From assembly GCA_037447655.1 (NCBI GenBank), contig JBBHKE010000020.1, positions 75,001 through 139,000 on the forward strand: DNA of 64,000 nt. The letters are read 5' to 3'. The notes under the pieces were generated by a model that saw only the letters and a program-made list of their open reading frames with translations, was not told the DNA's origin and did no database searches. Both the position numbers and the translations under genes were made by a program. Source of the stretch: Zygnema cylindricum. Its lineage: Eukaryota > Streptophyta > Zygnematophyceae > Zygnematales > Zygnemataceae. Shown piece after piece: positions 1 to 11,100 of the stretch; the stretch's first letter is position 1, and each line of letters starts with the position of its first letter.

Positions 1-72
1 CATAATTATCGTTATCATCATCATTACATCATCATCATTACATCATCACTATCATCATCATCATCATTAGCC
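1..72. repeat. CAT/ATC trinucleotide microsatellite
   Basis: Short interrupted runs of (CAT)n open the window, and the array probably continues to the left. Positions 73-495 are AT-rich DNA in which I see no gene or clear repeat. Confidence 0.8.
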
Positions 73-499
73 CATCTTACAGTAGGAGCAGATTATGCTC
101 TAGAAAAATAAATAACTAATAACTACCTTTTTTACATAAGAATATTTGAACTCACAACCAAACAATTATAAGGAAAGAGCACGAAACAAACAATTCCAAA
201 ACCTTGTAACATGTAATCGAAAAAGAGGTTTTCGTGTCATAATGAGCTTACCTAAAATAGAACTCCCAAAACCCGAAAAAAAACACACTTACACCTGAAT
301 AACAAAAAACACATAATGTCGTATACATAATGACATTTACAATACATATAACATATCGAATAATATTTCTATCTTATGTAACTGATATAGTATAAAACGT
401 TATTAAACGCTATAATACATATTTAACATAAGTAATATTTGTAATATACACAATAATGCACGTTATTATGTGTTTACTATAGTTGAAGCAGGAGTTATA

Positions 500-960
500 T
501 TATAACCAATATATATAACTTTAGTTGAAGTATAATATATGAACTACTGTTACAACTACTATTATAGTTGAACGGTATACTTATAAAAATTATAATAAAC
601 ATAATGTAATGGTTAGACATAATTATAATAAGCATAATGTAATGGTTAGATATAATTGTAATAAACATAATGTAATGGTTAGATATAAATGTCATAATAT
701 AAATAACATAACAGTTAGTTTCAACTGTTATAATTACTATAATGTATAAGTTTATTATACTTATAATAAATAACATATTCTAACGATTAGATACAACTGT
801 TATAATATGTATAATATAACAGTTAATTTTAACTCTTAAGATAAATATAATGTAAACTGTTATAAAAAATATAATGCAATAGTTAGTTAACAATATTAAT
901 TAACACATTATAACAGTTAGATATAGATGTTCAAATATATATACTAAAACAGTTAGTTCT
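500..960. repeat. Degenerate AT-rich tandem repeat, unit about 36 bp
   Basis: The motif ATAATGTAATGGTTAGA recurs at about 605, 640 and 670. More diverged forms (ATAACAGTTAGTT) continue to about 955. The open frames here are only repeat translations with low-complexity Ile/Asn/Tyr content. Positions 961-1099 hold nothing recognisable. Confidence 0.7.
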
Positions 961-1099
961 CAAATAAGATGAAACATCTTGGCAAAGATGGCTGTGCAAC
1001 CACACTATTTAGAATTGAAGAGGTGAAAGGAAACCATTGTTGGCTTTGTGTTGAGAAGAAGAGGGAGAAACTAAGCGTATAAAAACTATGGCGGTATAC

Positions 1100-1128
1100 A
1101 TATAAATATACATATATATATTATTATA

Positions 1129-1211
<83 letters not shown>
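1100..1211. repeat. (TA)n microsatellite
   Basis: A nearly pure alternating TA run with a few TG/CA steps at its left end. It is self-complementary. The Tyr-Ile open frame across it is an artefact of the repeat. Confidence 0.95.
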
Positions 1212-1214
<3 letters not shown>

Positions 1215-1411
1215 CGACTCTGACTAATGGTTCCTTGTACAATTTAAACCACACTAAATAAGGTGCAATATTTTCCTAAACTAGCACATAATAGAAAAAG
1301 GTACTTGGGGAAGGAGGGATCCGAGGAGGGTACTTGTGAGGGCGGCCAAGGCACCGACCGTCACGGCATACTTGGCAATAGCTTTCCTCTCACCCTCCAG
1401 TCACAAAACAA

Positions 1412-1619
1412 ACAACTTCACTTCTCCCCTCCCTCTCCTCTCTCTCCCTTTCCCTCTCCCTCTCCCTCTCCCTCTCCTCTATAAAATATTCAAAATATCT
1501 ATAATTGATGAAGAGGAAAGGGAGAGAGAGAGGGAGGGAGGGAGGGAGGGAGGGAGGGAAAGGGAGATAAGGGAGGGAGGGAGGGAGGGAGGGAGGGAGG
1601 GAGGGAGGGAAAGGGAGAT
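1412..1619. repeat. Pyrimidine tract followed by purine tract (inverted)
   Basis: A CCCTCT-type tract (about 1412-1482) is followed after some 28 bases by AGGGAG/GGGA repeats (about 1511-1619). The two arms are complementary, so the region could fold as a long hairpin. Apparent open frames on both strands are low-complexity Ser/Pro/Leu or Arg/Glu/Gly and are not credible genes. Positions 1620-1770 show no gene. Confidence 0.85.
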
Positions 1620-1778
1620 TGAAGTACTGGTTGGTTGACACAAAGAGAACCAGATTCGCGCTCGAATGACGAGACAAGGGGAGGTGTTGACAAGGCAGTC
1701 CACAACCGCCGGTCTCAGAAATCGAAACGTTTGACATTTTGTCGTCACCTAAAATAGTACAGTAGTAAGGAAGTAAAC

Positions 1779-2421
1779 CACAGTTCAAAAGTAGGCGTTT
1801 TTATGGTAGGCCTTTGGTAGGCGCACAAAACTTGGCACTAAACTCGCGTAGAGTAGGCATATTGTATGGGTGTGAGTTGCGGACACTCTTGTACGATCGT
1901 ACGAATATGACGTATGATCATAGTACAGCGCATGCCACCTGACGAAATTTTTTAGCGAACTGACGCGGCGTAGGATGACATTCCGCCGGAAATAAACCCC
2001 GGAAAAAAAAAAAAAAAAACGCGGACGGGCAACCTGGTTGGTCAATTTGAGGCTTTATTTAGTGTGGCCTTCAAAATTGCAGACGCTAATATGACAAATC
2101 GTCCTATCGTAAGTTGTGTTATGGGCTTTTCATGTGATCTTCTTAAGATCGCAACTTTGATCAGCGACCGTCCGATCGTCTAAATCTGACGGTTGAAGTA
2201 AAAAACACCTCAAAATTCACAGAAAAAATATTTTTTATCCGATTTTTTTTTCAAAATTTAGACATGCCGTTTAATTCTCTATCGATCGATGTGCAACTCA
2301 ACCCTCTTAACCTTTTTTCTCATTTTTCGACCAATACAATATGGGTCTTAAGGGCATATTGTATGTTTTGCATACAATAGGCATACTGTATGGGCCTACT
2401 TTCACCTACTTTTGAACTATG
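1779..2421. mobile_element. hAT-type MITE (CATAGTTC family), copy 1
   Basis: The element starts CACAGTTCAAAAGTAGG and ends with the inverted form CCTACTTTTGAACTATG. It is flanked by a perfect 8-bp direct repeat AAGTAAAC (1771-1778 and 2422-2429), the target-duplication length of hAT transposons. A second copy at 17661-18024 shares most of the right two thirds, in opposite orientation. This copy is about 280 bp longer and includes an A-run near 2005. It has no coding capacity, so it would depend on a transposase encoded elsewhere. Confidence 0.85.
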
Positions 2422-2429
2422 AAGTAAAC

Positions 2430-3750
2430 TGACTGACTTGTAAAAAAAAAGTACTTTCCATTTTTGCGCGTGCGATCCCATCACATCACGCCACTATCCG
2501 TACACTACACCGCTAGCTGACCCGCGGCCGACGACATCGAGGTGGCCACGACAGGTACCAGGATGCCGTCGATGCCGTACAAATAAGTGAAACGATATCG
2601 CAGCAACGGCGACGATCGATTCTTTGTAGTTTGTACCCTTGACAGAATGGTTCGAAACCTCTACACTACAGTACAGCGACGACGACAAAGTGATCGCGAC
2701 AATTGACCCGCGGCTTATGACGTCAAGGATGGTTTTGTACGGACGGATTTGAGTCATCGGCGCTTTGTCGTACGGCAACATTAATCACATCGCGACGTTT
2801 ATGTTGACGTAAGTTGGCGTCAAGGGCGATTCACGTCCAAACAAATTAGTCGTCACGCCAAAATGTCGTGTTATCAATACCGTAGAGTACAGTAACGTTT
2901 TGTATCGTACTTTTAATTTTTGCGCGTGCGATCTGTCACATCGCGCCACGCTGTCGTGTTCTCAAATATCCGTACACTACTGTACCGGAAACGGATTGAT
3001 ACGTGGAGTACATATAACTCCTACGAAAAATTTTGACGCTCCTATTGGTCCGCGTGTACAAAAACGATAGGCCCTTGACAATCAAAGGGCAAAGCACCGG
3101 GTCGCCCGCGACTATTATTTAAATTCTCAAATAGCATAAATTATTCTGTTTTTCTTTTACGCCATTTAGGGTTCTTTTCAAATCACCGTACAGAACGAAA
3201 GTACATTCTTATTTAAATAGCGTGGTGTACGGTTAGTGTCAGACCGTACAAAATTGTACCTTTTTAAGTGAAAAAGTATAATTACTGAGTTTTAGGGTCC
3301 GCGGACGCATGCGAATGTGCCGTCTAAAAAGGGGGATCAAACTGGGTCGTAAAATATCGCGTTCGCACATATTCGTCCAACAACCACATGGTCGACTGTG
3401 TGAACGTCAAACATATTCGCATGTGAAAAGTCATTTTTCCGGTAAATGAACGTACCTGAATCAAATGTCGCCCCAGCGTATAACTGTAAACTGTGAAATA
3501 TAATGTTTCATCTACAACTAAGTTCCTTGAAAACAATTATGGTGAACATTAATGCTAATTTGTGGTTTCGGTTAATTTATCGTATATGTTTATGCTATTT
3601 CGGTGTTCAAGGTATGATTTAGCATAAAAATTGATTGTAATATGGTGCCGACCACAAAATACCGTGAATGTATACGTTAATATGGGGTTTATGTGCCAAA
3701 TAAGTCACAAATTAGAGTTAATAATTGAATTAAATAGAATACAATAACCT
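2430..3750. other. Intergenic DNA with direct repeats and a MITE fragment
   Basis: No credible gene. The phrase TTTTTGCGCGTGCGATC, followed by CACATC and CGCCAC, occurs at about 2461 and again at about 2919, each followed by TCCGTACACTAC. Between about 3116 and 3295 is a fragment resembling the interior of the TACACCG MITE family (the passage GTCAGACCGTACAAAATTG also occurs in modified form near 11285 and 24646). Confidence 0.5.
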
Positions 3751-3928
3751 ATATGGCGTTGGTGATATTTGGGGCGACGAAACGCCAAATGCGGACAGTC
3801 CCAAAAAAAAAAGATCCTTTTTGGACGAATCAAAACAATGCGTATGTTTATGACGTCTGCGCCGTCATTCTGGCGTGCTTCCAACAGGAAACAAGCGAAA
3901 TTTCCGCCGCCAGTTTCATTTCCCCTCC

Positions 3929-5006
3929 ATGGATTCGAAATCGCCTCTCCGTAACCCTCGCCTCCCCATCTCTCCAGGTTTGCCTTCTTGCCCCCCCCCG
4001 ATCTCTCTCCCTATCTCTACCGCTCTCCCACTTTCCCCCGTCCGTCATTCTCAAAATGTCGCTACCTCTCTTCTCCTTGTCCCTTGTCCCTTTTTTCCCT
4101 CTCTCCCCCTCATTTACCTTACCCTTTGTATATCCCCCTCCATCTCCCTCCCCCTCTCCCCTCTGAATCTGCCTCTCCTCTTCCTTCTCGATCTCCCTCT
4201 CCCTTTCAATCTGGCTCTCTTTTTCCCTCTCCCTCTCTTTCTCAATCTACCTTTCCCTCTCCCTATAAATCTCCCTCTCCCTCTTCCCCTACCCCGTGAA
4301 TCGGTATTGGCGTAATGGACGTTATTTAAGGTACAATTTTTTTTTTAATTCTCAAATAGAATTATCCACACTATTTAAAAAAAACCCTAATTCCTAATTA
4401 GAATAATCGATTTCGTTGAAAATTTCCAAATTCTCAATTAGCGTAAATGACGGTAATTGTTCCTACACGCTAAAGAAACCTTTACGCGAATAACGATTCA
4501 CGGTGTACCTTATATTTTGCCCCTCCCTCTCATTTTGCCTCTCCTTTTCCCTCTCAGTTTAGGATTTCCTCTCCATCTCCGTCTCTTTCTCGATCTTCCA
4601 CCACTCTCCATCTCCATCTCCCTCGTCCTCTCCTCTCTTTTTTCCTCTCTCTCTCTCAATTTACCTCTCCCTATCCATCACCGTCTTCCTCTCAAGCTGC
4701 CACCCCTCTCTTTTACTCTATCTCTCCCTTCCTCTCTTCCTCTCCATTCTTTTAGCCCTCCTAAAATTTGTTCTTTCTAGTTGTTTTGTTTTGTTTTTTT
4801 CGGTTTTTTTTTTGTGGTATATTTATTTGTTTTGCTTTGTATATAATTTTTTTTGTTTTTTAATGCGGTTTTGTTTGTTGTGTTTCTTTTTTGTCTTACC
4901 TGCAGACGTGACGTACTCAATGTTATATCAGTTTTCAAAACCAAAGGAGTGTTCAATGAAAATATTATTATTGCTCTGTTATTATGAAGGACTTTCAACA
5001 TTTTGA
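3929..5006 (+). CDS. Candidate two-exon gene, function unknown
   Basis: This is a weak prediction. An ATG at 3929 in good context (CTCCATGG) opens an exon encoding MDSKSPLRNPRLPISP and ending at a donor after 3977 (CCAG|GTTTGC). The following 900 bp is pyrimidine-rich. A good acceptor (TTACCTGCAG) ends at 4905. The open frame from 4906 to the stop at 5006 has the phase needed to continue exon 1 and would make a 49-residue protein. The match of phase could be chance (one in three). Other exons may exist between the two, and the second segment could be untranslated. No family was recognised. Confidence 0.25.
3985..4300. repeat. CCCTCT-type pyrimidine tract
   Basis: A long, imperfect CTCCCTCT tract on the + strand, starting eight bases after the candidate donor site at 3977. 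It is typical of several such tracts in this window that sit inside introns with the pyrimidines on the sense strand. Confidence 0.9.
4428..4515. repeat. MITE end, nearly identical copy at 10056-10145
   Basis: The sequence from AAATTCTCAATTAG to the terminus AACGATTCACGGTGTA and the following CCTTATATT recurs almost base for base at 10056-10145. The terminus is that of the TACACCG MITE family described at 11101. The opposite end of the element was not located. Confidence 0.75.
4518..4760. repeat. Second CCCTCT-type pyrimidine tract
   Basis: Continues the pyrimidine-rich character of the 3985-4300 tract, on the same strand, in the putative intron of the candidate gene. It ends at a T-rich stretch that leads to the acceptor near 4905. 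Confidence 0.85.
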
Positions 5007-5835
5007 CAACGGTTTTTCCATAGTGAATCTAGAAAACTGAGTAAAAATAATTCTGAACGATAGGAAGAAAGAGAGGGAGGAAAGGAGAGAGAGGAACGAA
5101 GATATAGAAAAAAGGGACATTAGAACAGAAATAGGGAGGAGTAATTAATTATGTTGTTACCAATTTTTACATTTGTTATTTATCCTAGATAGGTTTCTGT
5201 TTCTTCCGTTGTTACTTTTATTTCATTACGAAACCATAAATATCGTTTATATTTAGATTGGTCAGTTTATGTATATTTTTTATGTGCCCGCTGAAAGTAA
5301 TATGAAAAAATTGTTATTTCTAACTTATGTTTTTAGGTTAATGATGTTTATTTTTGTTTTCTATTTTTGATTCTGCCTTGTGTTTTTTGATTATGTTTTT
5401 TGATCGTTTAAAAGCGACGATAAGAGGTTATTTTGGTAACAAAATTTAAAAAAATAATGACATATATTATTTACTTTATGACCAAGATAATATAAGACAA
5501 TAAAATTAAACGTAAGGGAAGAAATTGATATTTGGTTTATTAGTTTTGAGGAAAATAATTACATTGGATTACCATTTATTTGTTTGTGCAAAAAATTTAT
5601 GAGGTATTGGGAGTTCTTGTGAGTACAAAAGTCTGTGATGTTTTTGCGTTTTTCACATGACAAGCAAGTATATTTATGGTAAAGTCAAGTAACCAGCCTA
5701 TGTCTAGCTTTGCGGTCCTGGTACGAATTTAAACTTTTATGTCGTTTTTAAACTTTTATGTCGTTGACAATTTTTGACAGTCGTTTAATATGGTTGCCCT
5801 TGCAAAAAAAAAATATAATGGAAGTTCTTGAAGGT
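5007..5835. other. AT-rich intergenic DNA
   Basis: T-rich DNA without a credible open frame or recognised repeat, between the candidate gene and the DDE transposon. A short purine run lies at about 5060-5110. Confidence 0.5.
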
Positions 5836-5837
5836 TC

Positions 5838-6010
5838 TACTCTTCAACGACGACAGAATGCCATTGATGAATGGTGGACCAAAAGTTATACCATTCAGCG
5901 ACGACACATTCTTGTCCCTGAATGGCGTAGAGGAACTTATACAATTCAGCGACGACAATGTCTTGTTGCTGGAACTGACCTACTGTTGAAATCGAGCCAG
6001 CGATGAAGAG
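5838..6010. repeat. AGCGACGA-type subterminal repeat array
   Basis: The motif TTCAGCGACGACA and its variants (CAACGACGACAGAATG, CAGCGACGACACATTC, CAGCGACGACAATGTC) recurs every 50-60 bp. A reverse-oriented form, ATTCGTCGTCGACTG, follows at about 6010. It lies 300 bp beyond the stop codon of the transposase gene, and a similar array lies at the same side of the second transposase copy. These look like transposase-binding subterminal repeats of the element. The open frame over the array is a by-product. Confidence 0.65.
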
Positions 6011-6313
6011 CATTCGTCGTCGACTGCGGAATAATTAATGAAACTAATGCATTCTCCATGAACATTGAAATCATCATTAAAAGTCAATGTCATTCAACAT
6101 ATTTACCACACAATTTTTTGAGTAACAAACATCAAAATGAAAAACAGAAAAGGATACAATTATATTGAGTTCGTCACTAATACAAATTACAGTACATACT
6201 AAAGTAAACTAAAAGTACGAATATCATACGCCCAATCCAAAACTACCAAAAAAACAAGGAAAATAAACAACACTATTACTACTAACTTATGCAAACATCC
6301 ATTCCCCACTTTA

Positions 6314-8991
6314 CTATTTAAACCACATCTCTATAAAGGGACTCAAAATCGTCGTCCCCCCAACCTCCGTCATCAATGACTTCATATGTCGAGTGTCGCC
6401 TTCTCGAATGTCATTGAGTAAATGTCGTGCTAGTATGGAAGGGAGTGGCACCTCATCGCCCTCGAAATGGCATCGCCATATCATGATGATGACTTGCAAA
6501 TCTTGGGTGAGCATACTCTCCTCCCATTTACCATCCTTCAACGACAATCCGCACCGGATCATAGCCTTCCGTGCGTAACCCATCCCGTTCTTGTCTTTCA
6601 TAGCGTTGACTTCGCGAATTGAATCGCGAGCCAACTTAAGGAAGAACGCCTTCCCGGGCCCGACTAGCTTTCCCGACCAACCTTTGCCACTCGGAAGGGA
6701 CCACGCTTGCTTCTCAATCCCGTTCATTTTCCAACTCTCCCATTTTCTCGACCAAACCTCCTTAATCTTCGAAATAAAGAAGGAGTCGGCTGGTTGCACG
6801 AGGTTTGTTGCACACGGAGGGAAGAAGTGGAGGATCGTCCTCTTCTCGAGTAACACACGAGTCAACTCCTCGGAATTGTTGTGACCGCCACAATTGTCAA
6901 GGAAGATTATTTTTTCACGGCCATCCCGATCTCCTTGGTAGGATCTCGACTCTTCTACCCATTGCGGGAATACGGTTTTGTCGTTCCATCCCTTAGGGCC
7001 GGTTCGATAGCAAACCCCTACAATCAAACAAATTAAGGGATACGAGTGAGTTGAGGGGGAGAGGGAGTGAGGGAGAGAGAGTGAGTGAGGGGGGGAGAGG
7101 GGGGGGGGGGAGGGGAAGGGGATAGGGAGGAAGCACTTATAAACAATAGGAAATTGACAAACATCTTTTCATAGAGAGGAATACTTCAAATATAGAGGAA
7201 AATAATATCGAGAATGAATAAAATGTCAAATTGAAGGAAACTTACCCGGTACATCGTCGGGAAGGCCTTGTATCGGGTGACTTCGATTGCGGTTTGTAAA
7301 AATTATCATTGGTGTCTCGATTCTTGCGTTCACTCCTCCTGTGAGTCTTACCATTAATGTCATTGACTCTCCATCACCCGCAACGTCGGCGTATTTGACG
7401 ACCTCGTCGCCGCGGAAACCCAAGGTTCTTTTGTTGTCCATGCTTACAATTAAATGGGTTTCGTCCATGTTTTCCACCAAATCCTCGTTGAAACGACCTA
7501 ATACCCGCCAAAATATATATATATAAAAAAAAAACATAAGTATAATAAAAGAGGCAACAACCTTGGTTCACATTTTTGTAAATTTTACAAATTCGGGTTT
7601 TACTAAGGTGACAAATAATATTTTTACATTCATAACCCTCGACAACCACGGAAAAGAAAACAAAGTGAAACACAGAATACAACACAAAGCAATAAAGGGA
7701 AGGGAAGTACGAGGCTTACCAGAAAGAAATCCCCTTTTTAAAACTCCCATGTGATATGCCACGCATCTCTCTATGTATTCCTCCTTCTCCGGACTTAATT
7801 TAAGTTTGCCCTTTTGGGCTCGGACTACAATGCTATGCTTTTCTAAAAAGCGTTGTATCCATCGCTTTGAGATTTTTACCTTAATCTCAGCACCATTTTC
7901 GTTGATAAATTCCGGCGCACCCGCCTTCTTCATTCGCTTAATGATGTAACACGCCATATTTCCCACGATGACCGCCGACATCTTCATGCCCGCCTTTTGG
8001 AACCGGTAGAATTCATCCACTAATTCTTGGTGAACCTTTTCCACCCATTTTAATTCTTTCCTACCCCTCCCCGGTAACGCCTTCGTCACCGCCACGCTTC
8101 TCTTTCCAAAACTAGAAGAAGATATAGTGGCTATAGTTTCCCATATCCCTCTTAGGATCATTTGCATTTGTACCCACCACCGGCTTGCCTTTTGATATTT
8201 TGCAATTGGAGCAAAAAAAAATTAAAAAATTAGTGAAGATAAAAGTATTAAGCGTAAAACATTACATATACAAATTGTCTGTCCGTGCACAACCACCCAA
8301 CATGACGACACGAGACGGGGGGGGAAAAGAATGAGGCATACACGAATTAACATAATGAGGGATAAATAATAAATATTAAATATTCAATATGTGAAATAAA
8401 ATTACAAGCAATGGGAGCTAACAACATACAAATTAGGCATTCGAAAATAGCCATTTGAAGGTAAAGAGGAATGGTAATACTCTTACTTGTGTTATACTCC
8501 CCCGTAAAATGTTGGGGAAACTTTTTGAAGGTCCTCGGGATGAGCTCCACCTTTCCATTCTCATGGAAATCAGCAATCATCCAATTGATTACTCGTAGTC
8601 GAGTAATCTTCGTTGAAACTTGTTGAGTTTTTCGGATCGTCACCGGATCGTTCCCGTACGACCCACCCGGTGAGTCCAATTCTCCGGTCGCAGCACCTTC
8701 CAAGAATGGGTCTACGACGGGTAATCTGATTTCTTCAATCAGTGGGTCGGGGCCTTGGGTTTCGCTCCAATCCTTGTCCTCTTGAACTGTGGGTGGCAAA
8801 ACTTCAGCCGTAGCTTCGTCATCTTCAACCGTGGGTGGCAAAACTTCAGCCGTAGCTTTGTCCTCTTGAACCGTGGGTGGCAAAACTTCAGCCGTAGCTT
8901 CGTCCTCTTGAACCGTGGGTGGCAAAAATTCAGCCGTAGCTATGTTTTTCGCCGCAAAAAAAGTGGTAATACGGGAAGTAATGGGCCACAT
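6314..8991 (-). CDS. pogo/Tigger-like DDE transposase, four exons
   Basis: Exons on the - strand: 8991-8487, 8188-7720, 7497-7246 and 7017-6314. The last three join in phase at GT-AG introns (donors GGTAAGC and GGTAAGT; acceptors ATTAG and TGTAG). Exon 1 encodes a Pro/Glu-rich repeat linker and a basic segment. Exon 2 carries a CENP-B/Tc5-like helix-turn-helix region with ISKRWIQRFLEKHSIVVR. Exon 3 has the first catalytic Asp in NMDETHL. Exon 4 has the second in FLDNCGGHN and the third in VQPADSFF, the DDD pattern of the DDE_1 family. The product would cut and paste the element in the nucleus. The exon 1 donor at 8487 leaves one extra base relative to exon 2, so either this junction is misplaced or the copy has a frameshift. 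Copy 2 (32.1-32.9 and 43.0-43.4 kb) is homologous. The start at 8991 is supported by the shared MW..T beginning of copy 2. Confidence 0.8.
7040..7132. repeat. Purine tract in transposase intron 3
   Basis: GAGGGGGAGAGGGAG-type repeats on the + strand. On the transcribed sense strand (-) this is a pyrimidine tract just upstream of the acceptor of exon 4 (acceptor at 7018-7020). Confidence 0.9.
8775..8945 (-). repeat. 42-bp tandem repeat inside transposase exon 1
   Basis: Four copies of a 42-bp unit encode the 14-residue repeat ATAEVLPPTVQEDE with minor changes. Because the unit is a multiple of three, copy-number change keeps the frame. It forms an acidic, proline-containing linker near the N terminus. 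The homologous exon of copy 2 lacks it. Confidence 0.9.
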
Positions 8992-9439
8992 ATTTGCAAT
9001 AAATAAGCAAGCGTTTCGGACAAGAAAGGATATAAAGCAAAATAAAAGGATGCAAAAGCCAAGCTAAATGGAGAATGTGGAAAGACAGTGCCATTGTTGG
9101 CCTGAAAGCCTGATATATATACGATGTAAAAAGAAAGTTTTGGGATTAAAAAGCGGGAAACAATTTCCCACCCTTTTGGTGTTCAAAATTTGATTTTTAA
9201 TATTTTGCATGAAAGTGAATTATCCAAATTTTTAAAATGACACAGTGCAAGCGGGAAATTTTAAAAAACTGCGCCAATTTGGTTGAGGGAGTATGCACGT
9301 GGACGATTCTCATGAAAAGGCCATGGTAAACGCTGTTGCAGATTAAATGTATGACTCGATTTTGGGATGGCAGCGGGAATGACAACCGGTTTGCGTAACG
9401 TCTTGTTGGAGCCGTAATGTTCGCGTGGATATGAAACTG

Positions 9440-9540
9440 GCCACGTGTAAATTGCGTCGACCAATCACATTACGCGTGAGATGATCTGGTTGTGTAATTC
9501 GCGTCGACCAATCACATTACACGTGAGATGATCTGGTTGT
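9440..9540. promoter_or_regulatory. G-box and tandem repeat upstream of transposase
   Basis: CACGTG at 9442-9447 lies in GGCCACGTGTAA, about 450 bp upstream of the transposase start. The same words lie about 430 bp upstream of the copy 2 start (CACGTG at 43793-43798). Next to it, a 47-bp unit (GCGTCGACCAATCACATTAC and on to GATCTGGTTGT) is repeated twice. A regulatory role is inferred only from conservation and position. Confidence 0.45.
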
Positions 9541-9745
9541 TAAGTTTGTACATTTTGAACCAATTTAGAATAAATGTTTACTATAATACATGATAACATT
9601 AACGCTAATTCCGGTCACAAGCCGAAGATACTTATTGGAGTACAACCTATTTAGAGTTAAGACTCATATTAGCATCAATTTACTCTAATAAAACAAATCA
9701 TAGCGCCATTATTAGCGTTAAGAACCCTTATTAACGTACAGTATA

Positions 9746-11100
9746 GAGGAACAACGGACAAGGGACCAACTTTTTTTATCAACGATCGTTGCGTTATCAT
9801 TCAAACTGTATAACCTACAGATCATACAACTGAACAAAAAATGTACGCTTTACGGCGTAGCGCTGACGCTTAATTGCATTACAATAGTCTAACACATACG
9901 AATACATACATTACGTGACGGCGTACTTTTTCAACAAAATCGGAAGACTACATAAATTAGTGTAGACATGTTTGGGGCGGGTATTTAATTTAAAAAAAAA
10001 AGAACCAAATTGGTATTCGTTAAAAATTAGAATGTATGTTTTAAAAAAAAAAAATCAAATTCTCAATTAGTGTAAATGACGGTAATTGTTCCTACACGCT
10101 AAAGAAACCTTTACGCGAATAACGATTCACGGTGTACCTTATATTAAAGCAGAAATAAAATAGAGGTACCATTCTATTTTAAGTTCAAGGGTCAAAATTT
10201 GGGGGCGCCGAATTAGTTCACGGTGTACTTCTGAGAGTTGCCAGCTCTCACTTTGTTCTGCCGGCCAGATAAACTAACGGCCGACAAACACATACGGCGA
10301 TTGAAAACCTGACCGCAGAATCTGATATTTGACGCTTTTAGACGTCACATTTAAAACATGCGATCTTACTCCGAGAGCGCCTACGTCATCTTCATGATTT
10401 TCTGGTGAGCGAATGATGTCATCACGAGATACACTGGCTGACGAGACAGCCTGACATAACCGTTGGTGTAACCTCGCATACGTGGCACATCCTCCTGAAT
10501 CACCCGATCTCCTATTGAGATATTTCAGGATTTTTTGATCCAATAGAATATCGATTTCTTTAGTCTGCTTGATTGCAACGAATTCCCGATGCTGTCACGA
10601 CGACAGACGTTCGGATGGATTCCTTAAAACCCGCTGACATGGAAATTTTCCTGTCATAACGTCCGTACCAAGTTTCAGCGGAAGGATGTAATCTCCGAAG
10701 GAAGCGAAGGAAGTGAACCACAAAACAATATTGCATATGAAAATTAGACACGTGTCAATACAGTAGTACCTTAACGGCTAATGTACCTTCCACAAAGGTC
10801 CAAACGGCCAGGTATGACGTGTCAGGTGACATCATTGTTATATAAAACTGAACGATGATACTAACCCTGATACCGTACCTGGACACTAAACGACAAGATG
10901 CCTACGCTTACCACGACCTAATTGTGTATGAGATGACCAAAACCGTGCGTGCACATTTTTTCGTACGGTTGAGCTTTACAAAAATATTATTATTCCGCAC
11001 TTGTGATTGAACGAAGGGTCACCTAAAAGTTTGCACGAAAGTTTTCTTCCGGTCCGTACAATATCATCATTACTCACTCGTATGAGTGTTTTTTGAACCC
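9746..11100. other. Intergenic DNA
   Basis: No credible gene. The interval includes the repeat of the 4428-4515 MITE end (10056-10145). The remainder, 10150-11100, has several short random open frames on the - strand without recognisable domains. Confidence 0.45.

Larger units (their letters stand above)
5838..9745 (-). mobile_element. pogo/CENP-B-type DNA transposon, copy 1
   Basis: The proposed element includes the subterminal array (5838-6010), the four-exon transposase gene (6314-8991) and a 5' region to about 9745. That 5' region resembles the region upstream of copy 2: AAAATTT-rich blocks at about 9170 and 43550, a GGCCACGTGTAA box at about 9440 and 43790, and ATTTAGAGTTAA-type blocks further out. 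Exact terminal inverted repeats and the target duplication were not identified, so the outer limits are estimates. Confidence 0.55.

Noticed and set aside
1-72. CRISPR-like or spaced repeat array
   Set aside because: A simple CAT microsatellite in eukaryotic DNA. No other array in the window has regular unique spacers.
1009-1254. Tyr-Ile repeat protein
   Set aside because: Pure (TA)n translation.
1390-1788. Ser/Pro/Leu-rich open frames on both strands
   Set aside because: They are translations of purine/pyrimidine repeats; no domain or splice support. The same holds for frames at 3753-4315, 18851-19537, 21784-22352, 23006-23368, 50361-50689 and 63064-63845.
5758-6006. 82-codon open frame with QRRQ/QRRH repeats
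   Set aside because: It coincides with the noncoding AGCGACGA subterminal array; the repeats are DNA-level.
5838-6010. CACTA element end
   Set aside because: AGCGACGA repeats resemble CACTA subterminal motifs, but no CACTA terminus and no TNP2-like transposase were found. The neighbouring transposase is of the DDE_1/pogo type.
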